From contig NC_030852.1 of the NCBI RefSeq assembly GCF_000208745.1, positions 22,413,853-22,477,852 on the forward strand: 64,000 bases of DNA, written 5' to 3'. The translations under genes and the position numbers were made by a program. The notes under the pieces were generated by a model, which was not told where the DNA came from, made no database searches, and worked only from the letters and a program-made list of their open reading frames with translations. Below are positions 14,701-26,688 of the stretch, piece after piece (the first letter of the stretch is position 1; each line of letters opens with the position of its first letter). Origin of the DNA: Theobroma cacao. Lineage: Eukaryota; Streptophyta; Magnoliopsida; Malvales; Malvaceae.

Positions 14701-15735
14701 AATTTATGCCTTACAAAACTGATCAAAAGCTGGCAACTTCAACAGAATCTATTCTTGAGACTCTTGGCATACTAACAATGTAGAGAACAGTTACAAAAAG
14801 AAACAAAGATATGCAAGCATTCAGATAGCACACTCTTCAGATTAAACTGAAAAGATAAGAATTAAGGCAATCTTACCAGTAAACTGGACAGCGCAAGAGT
14901 AACCTTGCAACCTGGTTGTATCCACCTCTTTGTTTGATTTAAGCCTATTCACCCTAGTTTGAAGAATTTGACAATTTTCTGCCGTGGACTCACCACCTAT
15001 TAACACACAACCACAAGTAAACAACTCAAAATCTACACCTGAAGTTGAAAGATATAACAGTTTGCCTTCAACAAAAATTTTGAAAGCAAACAAAATTAAA
15101 AGGGGCCAAATTTTTTAAAATTTGTCAAATACACTATTGGCTGTCAAGAATGAAAATTTCTACTCAACTTAGCTACATTATACAATTGGTCTCACTTGAA
15201 TACTTATTTCCGATTTCTCAGGCAACAGGAGGTATGAAATTTCCAAATGTGTTCATTTCCCCACCATTTCTCCATTATCAAGCAAAGCATCAAATAAAAT
15301 CAAAATCCCACAATCAGTCAACAGCGCTCACAGGAATACTACCCCCACAAAACGCATTTCAACATCCAACTAAATCAGCTAAAATGGAAAGGAACACTCC
15401 AATTGCCCATCAAAAGCCATAAAGAAAAGTGAAAAATTTAACAAACGGGTTTCTTTAAGAGAGAGAGACAGAAAGAGAAAGAAAAAGAGACCTCTGGAGA
15501 AGGGGACGATGTGGTCGTACTCGAAGCAGAGGCAGCCTTTGCAGTTGCAGAAACGCTTGCAGACGATGTTGCCAGCAGCGTCTTTGCGCCATCTCTCAGG
15601 ATGACGACCAGGCACTGTTTCTGCGTTGGCCCAGCACTTGCTCTTCGCCTTCGAGTCGAAGAATCTTGGCCTCTCATCTTCTCCATTGCTAATACGAGAA
15701 CGACGAGGGGAAGAAGACGAAGACGAAGAACTCAT
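11715..15735 (-). CDS. HNH endonuclease-domain protein (At3g47490-like), complete
   Basis: Three exons on the minus strand: 15735-15492, 14996-14877 and 11872-11715. They splice in frame (phases 1 and 1) to 173 residues. After a Ser-rich start comes a Cys cluster, C59-x3-C-x-C-x2-C-x-C, typical of a metal-bound fold. Next is the HNH core: DHIVP with Asp74 and His75, GGES at 82-85, Asn89, Asn98 and Lys101. This is the arrangement of the HNH nuclease superfamily, which uses a divalent metal to cut nucleic acid. The plant proteins of this small family have no established substrate that I know of. The C-terminal exon carries a second Cys pair (CRC). Intron 2 is 3004 bp, long for a 173-residue gene. 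It lies upstream of eIF5A on the same strand, with about 1.05 kb between the eIF5A stop codon and this gene's ATG. Confidence 0.95.
13190..13390. repeat. Purine-rich imperfect tandem repeat inside HNH intron 2
   Basis: Four or so degenerate units built around GAGAATAGG followed by AGTGG or AAG words, spaced about 30-50 bases apart. On the plus strand the tract is almost all purine. It lies wholly inside the 3-kb intron. Confidence 0.5.
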
Positions 15736-16789
15736 CCTTTTTTGCGTTTATGAGTTTCAGTTCTCTGCCGATCTGTCCATTAAGATGACATGAAGATTCA
15801 GAAAAACACATGCTTTTTTCATTACGTGTCAGCTCAGGGCACCCTTGAGTTTACTCTTGGCCCTTTTAAAAAAAAATGAAAAATTGTTTCTATTTTTAAT
15901 TTTTTTTCTTTAGGTAAAAAATGGCGCTGTTACTTAACAAATTTTTTGAGTAAATTACGTACAACTCATTGAGTTTTGTAGAACCGAATTAATTTTTTCT
16001 CTTTTAAAAATGTTGATTTGTGAAAAAATTCCATCACATTTTAACTCATTGTTTGATGTATGTATAAATTTTGAATCTCTTTCTCTCAATTAAAAATAAC
16101 TAATTAAATTATTTTTAAAATTTACATATTAATCGAATAAAAAACTAATTAAATTATTTAAAAATAATTCGAATCAATAATATAGAGAAAATCGAAATAA
16201 CCTAAACCAAACTAGCTTCGGTCCATTACTTTGACACGTACAATAGTTTTCAACAATGTTCAACATTGCTTTTAAAAAAGCCATATTAAAGGAATATATA
16301 TTATATTAACGATTTTAGTTGGTTAGATTACTGTAAAAGGCATGAAACCAGGAGATGCAGACCAAGGCCACCAAATTCTGGAGTCGTAAGCTGTCGTATA
16401 GTATGATTTCGCTATTTAAACTTGTATCCTTTCACCGAGTAAAGGCCGCAAAGGGGAAGAATATAGTGCTGGAACCTACTTGGTGAACTGTTCCCAGAAT
16501 GATATCAAAACCCCGAGGTTATAAAATATACTGTTATAAGGAAGAACATCCAATGAAATGAAAACCGCATCAGTCTGATTTTTCCAATAAAAGGGGACTT
16601 GAAGGGAATAACAATAAACCATAGCACAACATGAAACTCGTAATGGTGTTTTCGTATCCAAACCAAACATAGAGCCCATCCAAACAGCATCTATACCTAC
16701 CCAAGTCATGGAGAGGCAAGCTATAAAAGCTCTTACAACAAAATCTTTAAATTAATATTGGAATAACAGATTTGCAAATCAATCTTAAA

Positions 16790-18777
16790 CTACTTTGGAC
16801 CAATGTCCTTGAGAGCACAGATCTGCTCCTCCCCCATCGCAGACATGACAGACACAACCAGGTCTTTCCCCTCTGCAAAACCATCCTTGATCTGCAATCC
16901 CAAAAAAAGATTGTATTAGCAACGGCTCCCAACATTTGGCATACAGACATGAATGTGAAATACAACTATCATCTTGATGCAACACAAGTTCAACCATAAT
17001 TTCATGGTTTGATAGATTTACATGAGGTAGGAGATTTATGCACATTTATAAGCACCTTGTAAAACGAGAAATGCAAATTTAGATAGCACTGTAATAAAAA
17101 CAGACCACTTTAAGCTGGATTAAAGTTTAAACATGTCCAACAAAAGGACTGTCTTTACCCATAATAGGAAAATGGCATTCAATCAGGATGCCCCCGTCAA
17201 AAGGCCAGGAAATCAAAACATGTAGTTTTGAACGACTAAACATAAACCTTCTTTTTTGCTAAAACTATATTTCTTTCATTCGTTCTTTCACACAAATTCT
17301 TTCATCTCCCTTTCTTCTTTATGTAGCAGAAAATGAAAAAAAAAAAAGGAGGGGGGGGGGGGGGGGCGAAATCTGAGCTGCCACTGGACTAAGTGCATGG
17401 TAGCCAAAGGGATACGATATAATACATGTACCAACCAATGGTGCACAAGACTGGATTTGTTGTTTCTCTAGAATTCAAATCAGTAAATTTAATAACAACA
17501 AAAAGCTACTATAAGCAAAAGGGCCAAATAAAAAACATGTAAAAATAGTTAATTGATGCCTTTCAGAAAAAAAATAGTAGTTAATTGACCTGGGTCAACA
17601 AGTTCTCATCAGTTGGGAGCCTCAGATCATCCTTAGTGCCTCCGCTTTCAGTCAGCAAACTCACCTGAAATATTTAACTAGTTAAGAAGAGAAAAACACA
17701 AAAAAGAGAAAGAAAAAAGCAAAAAAGGAGCAAATGAACTTACAAATCCATCCTCAGAAATGTCAATCAACTGGTAGTCAGTACGATTGACATGTGGAAC
17801 CTGTTAAAACAGAGAAAAGAAAACATTCATTAAAAACTAGTACAATTACATGAAGGTTTAAAAATGAGAATCAGAGAAACAATAAACGATTTACTAATTT
17901 AAGGAAGTTTTTTCGTACATCACAGTTGTGGGAAGAGGGAACAATATCTTCAAGCTTCTTGGCAGTGAAGATGTCAATTCCAACAAAGTGACACTTAGCA
18001 TGACCGTGCTTCCCAGTCTTGGAAGTGGAAACTTCTACAACCTGTCTCACAACATACAACAGCAATCATTTGACACACAATCTAAATAGCAACCATAGGG
18101 TGCAAATCATCAGTCAACCCATCAAACAACAATTTATCACATGCCAGTAAATATCATCAGCTTGCTAACCATGAGAAGATTCATTAAAAAATTATTGATT
18201 TTTTAATACTACAAACTTTAATTAGTTGATCGTTTTTATTACTTTTTCCAATTTGGATTTGCTTCATTAAGGTTACTATAAAGCTAAAGATCATAGAATA
18301 AAAAAGCAAGAATCATATTTTATTCTTAATTATTTTTAATTTTTCAAAAATATCGTTTGCTTTTTAATCCTAGAAACGAAACATTACCTTGCACCTCCGG
18401 AAACTATTAAAAATAAATAAATAAATAAAAGAAGCAAGCAGCAAAATAAAAAAAAAATTCAATTATCCTATGATCGAAAGTACTGAAAAAAATTAAGAGA
18501 TCTTAACCATTACAATCTCAACTTAGAAATCATAAACACTGAAAAACCTAAATCAGACAGATAATTCCGAGTTCATTGTCAGGATAATAACAGACAGATC
18601 CAAAAAATAAATAACTAAATTCCAGGATTCAAAGAGGAAACAACGAGATGGGACCTTGCAGGGGCGGTTTTTGATGACGATGTAGCCGTTCTTGCGGATG
18701 GTCCCGGCCTGTTGAGGGTAGGTTTTGGAGGCGCCGGCGTCGGCCTTGGATTCAAAATGGTGCTCCTCGTCCGACAT
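16790..18777 (-). CDS. eIF5A: Eukaryotic translation initiation factor 5A (eIF5A), complete
   Basis: Five exons on the minus strand: 18777-18655, 18041-17919, 17800-17744, 17664-17590 and 16891-16790. All introns are phase 0. The product is 159 residues, the usual plant length. It begins [10 protein letters not shown] and ends in a Lys codon followed by TAG. The hypusine loop [12 protein letters not shown] is intact; the Lys modified by deoxyhypusine synthase and hydroxylase is Lys52. An N-terminal SH3-like domain and a C-terminal OB-fold domain are expected across residues 20-159. eIF5A binds the ribosome E site and relieves stalling at Pro-rich and other difficult sequences during elongation and termination. 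No frameshift or missing key residue was seen. The upstream promoter has a telo-box and TATA box, as expected for plant translation-factor genes. Confidence 0.98.
17351..17366. repeat. Run of 16 G in eIF5A intron 4
   Basis: An A-rich run leads directly into 16 consecutive G on the plus strand, which is poly-C in the sense RNA. It lies in the intron between exons 4 and 5. Confidence 0.85.
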
Positions 18778-18891
18778 TTGCGGGTTTCAAATAACTCTTT
18801 TGTTTCTCCTTTATTGGGGTGTGGACGCTTAGCAGTTGGCAGAATGGGGGCGGAGAAGGTGGGGAAATAAAGGGCAGGGCGCGTGCGGGGG

Positions 18892-18922
18892 TTTTATATG
18901 TTTATTTTGTGCATTAGGGTTT
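18892..18922 (-). promoter_or_regulatory. eIF5A core promoter: TATA box plus telo-box
   Basis: Read on the minus strand, the telo-box AAACCCTAA occupies 18922-18914 and TATAAAA occupies 18898-18892, about 115-120 bases upstream of the eIF5A ATG at 18777. Telo-boxes are known in promoters of plant eEF1A, ribosomal protein and other growth-linked genes. The spacing suggests transcription starts near 18860-18870, giving a 5' UTR of about 85-95 bases. Confidence 0.6.
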
Positions 18923-19078
18923 TCAGTTTTATTCGTGTTTATCCTTATGGGAGAGTGAAGGTGGGGTCCTTAGTGCTTTATCGCCGTTGATTTTTAGCTG
19001 TGATGGATGATGATGGGGAGGAATTTTGGATAGATTTTTAGGAATATGCTGCGTTCTTCGAACGCGACACCTTTTCAT

Positions 19079-19090
19079 TGGGCTTGGGCT
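19079..19090. promoter_or_regulatory. Two adjacent site II (TGGGCT) motifs upstream of eIF5A
   Basis: TGGGCT occurs twice back to back at 19079-19084 and 19085-19090, about 300 bases upstream of the eIF5A ATG. TGGGCY site II elements, bound by TCP factors, typically work together with telo-boxes in plant ribosomal-protein and proliferation genes. Confidence 0.4.
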
Positions 19091-19626
19091 AGACTATTAT
19101 TGCTTTAGTGGAGAGTATCAAAAGCTTAATTGTCAGTCAAACAATCTCAATGATGGCAATAGATATTCTTTGCAGCTATCCTACTCAATTATACAAGATA
19201 CATATGTTTTATATTCGAATTTTAGACAGATTCAGATACCAATTTTAATATATATTTCAGATTCAGTAGAATATAGGTATCATTTTTTGAATCTCTATAC
19301 TTAAATTTGATTATTAATATTTACTATAAATATTTTATTTATTTATTTATTTTTGATTATTTAAAGAGTTACTTGAGATATTTTTAAAATAATTAATTGT
19401 TTAAAATTTAATTTTAATGTTTGTTTATTTTTATAATTTTAATTATTAATGAATTATATGAATATGAATTGTGAAATATAATTATTTTCTTATATGAGTT
19501 GGGGTAATTAGTTACCATGAAGATGTTAATAAATTTTTTTGCATAATTGAGTATTTAAATGGACTAGGGTTGTTAACAGGTAGTGGGTAGGGAATTATAC
19601 TTCAAGTACATGTAAGATATTAAAAA

Positions 19627-20030
19627 ATAGCCAGGTAGTTGTAGGATTTGAGTTCCTTACTTATTAATCGAGTTTCAATTAGGGTACTTCAAAATCAACA
19701 AGTACCTTATCGGTTGACAATCTTAATGACACATTCATTTTAATGGTATCTTCATTCAAAAACATATTTCACTAAAGTTCTATCATTTGTCATATCAATT
19801 AATAAGGTATTAGGGTTCGAGTTTGAGAAGAAAATTTCAAATATAGCCGAGTAGTTGTAGAGTTCAAGTCCCTTCTTTAATCAGGTTTGGATTAGGTATT
19901 TCAAAATTAACAATTACCCTATCCATTGATCCTTTAAATTTCATCAACATATCTATTTTAACGATGCTTTTATTCGGAAATATGTTTCACCAAGGTTTCA
20001 TCATTTGTCATGTCAGTAAATAGATAACTT
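19627..20030. repeat. Imperfect direct duplication, period about 216 bp
   Basis: The stretch starting ATAGCCAGGTAGTTGTAG at 19627 is repeated, diverged, starting ATAGCCGAGTAGTTGTAG at 19843. Both copies keep the order of shared blocks: AGTTGTAG, a TTCAA block, TCATTTGTCATxTCA and an AATA block at the end. No coding capacity. It fills most of the spacer between eIF5A and the DUF538 gene. Confidence 0.75.
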
Positions 20031-20389
20031 TATTTTTTAAAAAATATTTTTTTTTTTGTGAAAAGCATAAAATACTTGTTTCTTACCAAATAAAACAAGT
20101 ATTTGGTTATGGAAAATAGTTTCAGACATTTTGTACTCCTAAAGGCAGTTTTATTAGTCGTTTATACCCTTAAAATTAAGTGGTTTTCAGTATATGTTTT
20201 AAAGGATATTGAAAAGTAAATTTGAAAAGAAATGTGAGTTGTGAATAGTAAAACTGTATGTAAGTGAGTGAGTTTGGGGAGTGCCTAAAGCTCAAGAAAC
20301 TTAATCACTCCCATAATAGACTAATAGAGATGTACATATCTTGGTGGATTAACATCATGTTTAACACTAAAGCTTAACATGTGAGAAGC

Positions 20390-21522
20390 TCAAAATTCTT
20401 CTACTTTAACAGCATCACCAGGCATTTGATAGGCATCTTTAGCCCTTGATTTCTTGACACCAGCCATGAACCAAACTTTGTCAGACTTGGAGCTCTCAAC
20501 ATTCACACTGGTGACTTTAACCCATACAAGGACCTTTGTTTTCATCCCTTCGATTCCACTCAGCTTTCCCCTTGACAATGTTGCTTTCACACGAGTTGCG
20601 TACCTAACAACCGATGCATCCTTGAACCTCACTTCGCATGGAGAAGGGAAGTACACAATCAGCTTGGATTTTGATTCATCAAATTCGTAACATGTTATGT
20701 TTCGTGGGAATAGACCGGGTGGAAGGTTGTGCTCCCGGAGGAGATCTGGCAAGGCCTTCACCGGTTTACCTGTAACAACAGATGGTTACGGTAAAAATCT
20801 TATGATATAGGCATTGTCAAACTATATATGTTGCGAATAAATGGAGGATTATGATCTGTGAATTACAGACCAAAGGCATCATGACAACAAACACATGTTA
20901 GCAAGACCCTCCCCGTTAGGCTTTTCCCAAGGAAAGGAGTCAATTAACTAGAAGCACGGTGTGTCGTCTATGGCAGTGAATCACATTGTTCTGTGTTGAT
21001 CTAGAATGAATACCCAATGATCAGAATGGATCACTACACTAGGTATTTATGTAACAGACAAAAGTACTCTTACCTTTCAGCTTGTTGAATATCCATTTGG
21101 CCTTCTCTTCAACCGTGTTAGACAGAGACTGAAATCATGAATCACACTTTCCGTAAACAGCAAATTCATCAGGTGTGCAAGCATAATGGTAGAGAAGAAA
21201 GCCTAAGGCAATACATATGAAAGAAAGAAAAAAGCCAAAAATGGAAATCCTAATATACACGAATCTTCTTCTTATTCAAGAAAATAAAGCTAACCAGATC
21301 TTGATTCTCACATTCAGCTTTACCATGAAATATTTGAGAAAAGAGATGAGAAGTACTGGAACTTTATGCATTATCAAATTCTAGTGCAAGAGAAAGTTGA
21401 ACCATCTAACAAGAAGAGTTTATAACCATACGCACAGAGAGGTCTTCAGTGATATTAGAGAGTTCTGCCTTGGCTTTCTTGGAAATCCAGAAGCTACCAG
21501 CTTTTGTCAATGCTTTCTGCAT
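20390..21522 (-). CDS. DUF538 family protein, complete
   Basis: Three exons on the minus strand: 21522-21436, 21128-21074 and 20769-20390, splicing to 173 residues. The first intron has a GTGCGT donor; the second is a standard GTAAGA. The protein starts with a short Lys/Ala-rich amphipathic stretch (MQKALTKAGSFWISKKAKAE). The conserved DUF538 domain covers about residues 50-165, with the family signature LPPGLFPRNITCYEF and later conserved Tyr, Cys and Gly positions (VYFPSPCEVRF, LSGIEGMKTKV). There is no signal peptide or membrane segment. DUF538 proteins are small plant-specific beta-rich proteins; some have been linked to stress responses and lipid or chlorophyll binding. The biochemical role of this one is not established. 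Confidence 0.95.
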
Positions 21523-24500
21523 TTTCTTTTCTTCTCTTTACTTGGGATCTAGGAATAGTCACTCTGTTTATGCTCCCCACAGAGGGAATGGATGAGGCAG
21601 GGGGAGGTAGGAAAGAAAATGGCTTCCTCCTGACACCAGCTCACCACACGCTAAACCTCTCTCCCCAAGTGTGCCAATAGCTTTACAGCTCCCAAAAAAT
21701 GACAAACTGAAAGAGAATAAAAAATGGCGCCCACAAAATAAAATGGAAAATACAAAACAAGGATATATATTTTTTTTTATTTTGAAAGGTTACAAACCAA
21801 GGATTATTACTGTTGTTGCATCATTTGAACCGCACCCTTGATTAAAATTTATATTTAGATACTTGAATTTTTTTTCATCCTTTAATTTGCAAGCATACAT
21901 TAGATAATATCCTTAATCAAATCGACACCGTATAAAAAATTCAATAAAAACATGCCATATTTATGTTTTCACAAATGTCTTTTTTTTTTTTATGTTTTTT
22001 AAGAAACAAAAATTTCATTTCATAATAAAAAACCGTAGTAGTTACAACATGAGACATATAAAATAAATACAATTATTGAATGGCATACCGACCAATATTC
22101 CTTTTGTTTTGGCTTGGTTGCTAGCCATGGCTCTTGTAAAGGGGAAGATTTCCAGTCGTTTAATGAAATTCTTCTTTTAACTTTAAAAAAAAAAAAAAAC
22201 AATTATAGTTCTTATTAACATGTCATGTGTTGCAATGTCATTAGATGTTTTGGATATATCACTCAATTGGACAAAATTGTTAATTTTATGTGTCAATTGT
22301 TAGATAGAAGTAAAATTCAAATACCTAATCATGAATTTTTAGATTTTATATATCAAATAAAAAATTAATTATAATTCAAGTAATTAACTTATTAATTACA
22401 ATAAAATTTATCTAAATCTTAAATGGTTTTTTTTGTCAATTGTAACAATTATGAAATAGTTTACTCACTTGTTACTTTCTGTACTAGTACTTTTATTTGT
22501 GGATAATAGAAGAAGGGTTATGGCATAAGCAGGTTGTCCTAAATTTGTTTTCCCTTGTACATCAAAAATACTATTTCCTTTGTTTTAGTCAAATGAATTC
22601 AATTTTTGTCATTATTTTTAACAAAATCATAAAATAATTTTTAAAAATTTTAAATTTCAAACATTTCTAAATATATTTTTAAAAAAATTTATTTTTATAT
22701 GATATTTTAAACAGCAATGATCAAAATTAAATTCGTTTGCTCAAAAAAGTTAAATGGAGATGAACAAAATGGAACAAATAGGGAGTATAAACTTGTAATA
22801 AAATAAGAACAAGGGATGAAAAGGAGGAGTTGAGGTAGCAATTTTTGATAATTAAAAATATATAGTGGTAGGTCGAAAGGTAGTTTCATGCTTCAATCTC
22901 AATTAAAGCAATAATGAGGATTAATTATTTTGTAAGACAAGGTAGACTAGGACAGCTCACCATGAACATGCAACTCTGAAAGACTTAATATAGAGCCAAA
23001 AGACATAAAAAGGAAGAGACACAGCCTATTTCCCAAGCACAGAGGATAGAAAGATTAAAAAAAGCCCTGCAACCTAACTGGAGAGAAAGAAAACATTTCA
23101 TTCCAGCAATATCACAATCGTCCGTCCATACCTTTCGAAAGATCACAGCAAGACAAACGAGGGAAACACATTACCTGTAACAACTAGAAAATGTTAGGAA
23201 TTTTGAGAATATGGTGCTCTGAAAAGTAAGTATATTTTCATATTTAATTCATTTAATTTATTTGTAATGAAAGTACATTTTGATAATAAGATGAAGAGTG
23301 TATTTTAAGTAAGCATTCATTATCTAATTATTAAGGAACTTTGATTTTATTGAGATATTAAAATACATTTGTATGAAGAGTCATCATAAGATACATGTAT
23401 TTTAATTGAATTTAAAAATTATTCACAACCATATAATAAAGTTGATCACTTTATTGTGTTAAGGCTGTAATGTCTATGTTACTTTCAACGAAAAGAATGT
23501 GATTCATTTCAAGGGAATTATGAGTCTCAAATTATCGAAATAGTTGACTTTGAGTAATGACATTACAACATAAACTGAAAATCATGTGAGAATCAAATTT
23601 AAGTTTAATCATTACTTAAATTATGATCTCACACTTATACAGTTGCTTATAGTAGAATCAAAATCTTGATGGATAGTGGACTCGTGTTTAATCTCTTTAT
23701 AATCTTTGATATATCATGAGCATGATCATCATAAAGCATTGATTGAGACTTCGCATGTTGGGATTATAATCGAGATGAATATCTGAGAACATATATACAA
23801 ATAATGCAGTTCAGAGCATTAACATCAATTCTAGTGATTTCAAAAAAATTGGTAATTAATCTGAGCCCAGTGGATTGATGCATTAGCTACTCATCACATC
23901 TGGATACTCAAAAGATTAGATTTAGAGTATACTGAATCACTAATTGGATGAAATTCTAGACTAAGGGACAAACTTGATATAAAGGGTAAAATAGTAAATT
24001 CATTTTTTGTCATTGGATGGTTATGAGGATTCACGATATAAGGTTTACAATTGAAAAATTAATAATTAATATCAGATATTGAATTATTTCTTGTAATTAT
24101 AGTTAATCCAAGAGTGCAATTATTAATCTATAATGGAGTGATTTCATGGTTGATAAGCTTGAATTATTTTTAATGAGATTATGAATAATTTTAAATTTAT
24201 TGGAGCTTAAAATATCTATGTCCAAATAGATTCCCTATTTAGCTTCGTAAAATTCAACTTATTTAAATTGGAATGCATGTTTAATTTGATTAATTAAATT
24301 GTATACAAAAAAGACAACTTTAACATGTTTGTCTTAATTTAGATAAGAACATGTTATGTCTTAATTTAGACAAGAAATCATGTTTGGTATTAATTTAGAC
24401 AAGAAAATATGTTTGTCTTAATTTAAGGCAAGAAAAATATTTTTTGCCTTAATCTAGACAAGAAAACATATTTGTTTCAATTTAGACAAGATAAAATATT

Positions 24501-25021
24501 TTTGTCTTAATTAAAGATAAGAGTTGTCTTAAATTAAGATAATACTAAAAGGATTCTTGCAAAATAAATCTAGACATTTATGTTGATAAAAGGAGACTTC
24601 ATGTTTGACTATCACTTTTTTATTTATTATTAATTCTTTTTACATTAAAATGGATAATAATAAAATTAGAATTATTATTCAACAAAGAGTTTTATTTTAT
24701 CAAGAACTCTAAATAATAATTAAAAAATTAAATTATTTATTCTTTAATTTTAATTTTGATAATTATGGAGCATGTTTGATGCTTCCATAACTCTAAATAG
24801 ATGGTCAAGATTGATTCAAATGTATTTGATATTGATTAAACCTTTGAAGTAAGAGTTTTAATAAAAAGAGAAGAGATTAGAAGAAAAAAGATGTACGTAC
24901 TTTTCTTGAAAAAGTTTCAACCGTCACTTCTCTCATCCTCTTAACTAACTATAATTAGTTAGTGCTTGTTTAATTTAAATAATTGTGATAAATAATTTAA
25001 TTTATTTGAAATGGCTTTAGT
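21523..25021. other. Spacer between DUF538 and WEB genes, repeat-derived in part
   Basis: The first 200 bases should hold the DUF538 5' UTR and promoter. Beyond that, 21960-22200 starts with a T run and ends in an A run of about 15, like a decayed retroposed fragment. From about 23170 to 24310 there is non-coding text of one style with no open frame, resembling a degraded LTR or other dispersed repeat. It leads into a short tandem array (24311-24545). No gene seen. Confidence 0.45.
24311..24545. repeat. Tandem array of about eight 27-31 bp palindromic units
   Basis: Units carry the core TTGTCTTAATTTAGACAAG, in which TTGTCT and AGACAA form an inverted repeat around an AT-rich centre. Spacers are AAAACATG-like. 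About eight units can be followed, diverging towards both ends. Confidence 0.75.
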
Positions 25022-25665
25022 GCTTGTTTGGTCTTTTTTTTTAGCTTATCCACCTCTTAAAAGCAAAAGTCAGGTCAAACAAAAATTTGGAGAAGCTCTT
25101 AAAAAAATGAGTAACTTTTTTTTAAAGAATAAAATTTAAAAAAAGAGAGCTTTAAAAAAAGCTCTAGAGAAGAGCTTTCTTTTTTTTTTAAAAAAAAACA
25201 CGCTTTTTTTTTTAAGAGAATTTTTCTTTTTGTTTCAAAAATGTCCTCATCTATAAAAATAATTACAACATTATCTGTTTTCATTTTTATATGATTTATT
25301 ATTAATTATAAATTTTATATTATATAAAAAATACTTTTCATANNNNNNNNNNNNNNNNNNNNNNNNNNNNNNNNNNNNNNNNNNNNNNNNNNTCATATTT
25401 TTAATAAATAAAAAATAAAATTAACTTTTTTTCATTATGAACAAAGGAATTTGTGTTTAATTGAAAATTATTTATTAAATATCTTTTATGGTAATTTTAA
25501 TCAAAATTAAAACTTATATAAACTATTTTGTCAAACAACTTATTTATAAAAAAAATTTATAAAAGTAAATTTACAGAGCAGATTTATCTTAATTTTAAAA
25601 ATTATTATTTTTTATAAAAATTTCCATAATAATTTTGAAGTTATAAAAAATTTAAGCTAAATAAA
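25022..25665. mobile_element. MITE-like element, copy 1, interrupted by assembly gap
   Basis: The element begins GCTTGTTTGG and aligns along its whole length with the copy at 58422-59012. Shared blocks include CACCTCTTAAAAG, CAAAAATTTGGAGAAG, AAGAGCTTTC, AATTTTTCTTTTTGTTT, CATTATCTGTTTTCATTTTT, CATTATGAACAAA and TTTGTCAAACAACTTAT. It has no coding capacity. The right terminal repeat is degraded. Without the 50 N it is about 594 bases, close to the 591 of copy 2. Confidence 0.75.
25343..25392. other. Assembly gap of 50 N
   Basis: Fifty consecutive N. The round number suggests a fixed-size placeholder. Alignment with the second copy of the surrounding element suggests little or no sequence is really missing. 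Confidence 0.95.
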
Positions 25666-26103
25666 TTTTTAAAAATATTTTTATCAAGTCATGATAAAAT
25701 TGAATAAAAACAGTTATTTCTTAAATGGGTTTATCAAGAGAAAAATTTCTCACAAGTTTCTCTTATATCAATTTTTAAATGACAAGAAAAATTCATAAGG
25801 GGTATTAATGCAAAAAGAGAAAAGTGGACAAAAAGCCCGCGACGCGAAATTCCGAAAAGAAAACAGAAATAGGAATTTGTGGATGTGGATCATTCCAAGG
25901 AAGTTTGAGTATCGATTCGATATCGTCAACCGCTGAACTTGTTCAACCCAGACAAAAATCGCTCGCCTTGTTTTCTCCGATAAAGTCTTAGTAAACAATG
26001 TTTTGTTCTATGAAACTTCCAGTGTCTGTCACCCTTTTCAAATCACTGTACCTTGGCTTTTCGTTTGCATGTTCCCTGGCAATTCAGTTCCCGGCAATTC
26101 CAG

Positions 26104-26639
26104 GTACTTCCTCACCTCACCCTTCTTTTTTATTATCTTCCCATTTGTTTTCTTTCGTTTCATTAGAAATTGTTTGCAAAAGTATGTATATATTTGTTAT
26201 CATGTTGTTTTCATCTAATTATAAATGTTCATTAAATCCATTGCAATTCAGGTTGTTTGTGCTTTGATTGATTTGCCTTCCGAAATATGCATGCCATTGA
26301 TCAACTTTTAAGGAAGCTAGCTAATCTAAATCTATGGTTGATAACTCTTTAAAACTGTGAATAAACTTGAAATAAGGTAGGTATCTCTTAAAGTATTTGA
26401 TTTGAGAATCTCCATGGCAAACTTCTTCCCAAGGAATGAAAGCTTTGGATAAGATACATTTGTCTGACAAATGATTTCTTCATATCTGTTCCATATTCTA
26501 GGTTTAACGTGAATCCTAATGCCACTGTACTCGGTCTGCAGCCTTAAAATTTATAGATTCGTACAGCCTTGTTATGAATACAAGTGAGTCATACAATGCT
26601 TAACTTTGCTGAACTGAATGTGATTTGGATTTCTTGCAG
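26104..26639 (+). other. Probable leader intron of the WEB gene
   Basis: A donor (CCAG then GTACTT) at 26104 and a polypyrimidine acceptor (TTCTTGCAG) ending at 26639 would remove 536 bases and join a leader exon ending at 26103 to the first clear coding exon. If used, the upstream ATG at 26069 is in frame with the main start and would add 28 residues. Confidence 0.5.
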
Positions 26640-26688
26640 ATCCAGTTCAGTGTTTTCCGGTTTGCAATTCTTTGCTTGGAAGGGAAAT

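Noticed and set aside
19860..19885. tRNA-like B-box words
   Set aside because: A-box and B-box words are only about 10 bases apart and no cloverleaf can be drawn; not a tRNA or a standard SINE head.
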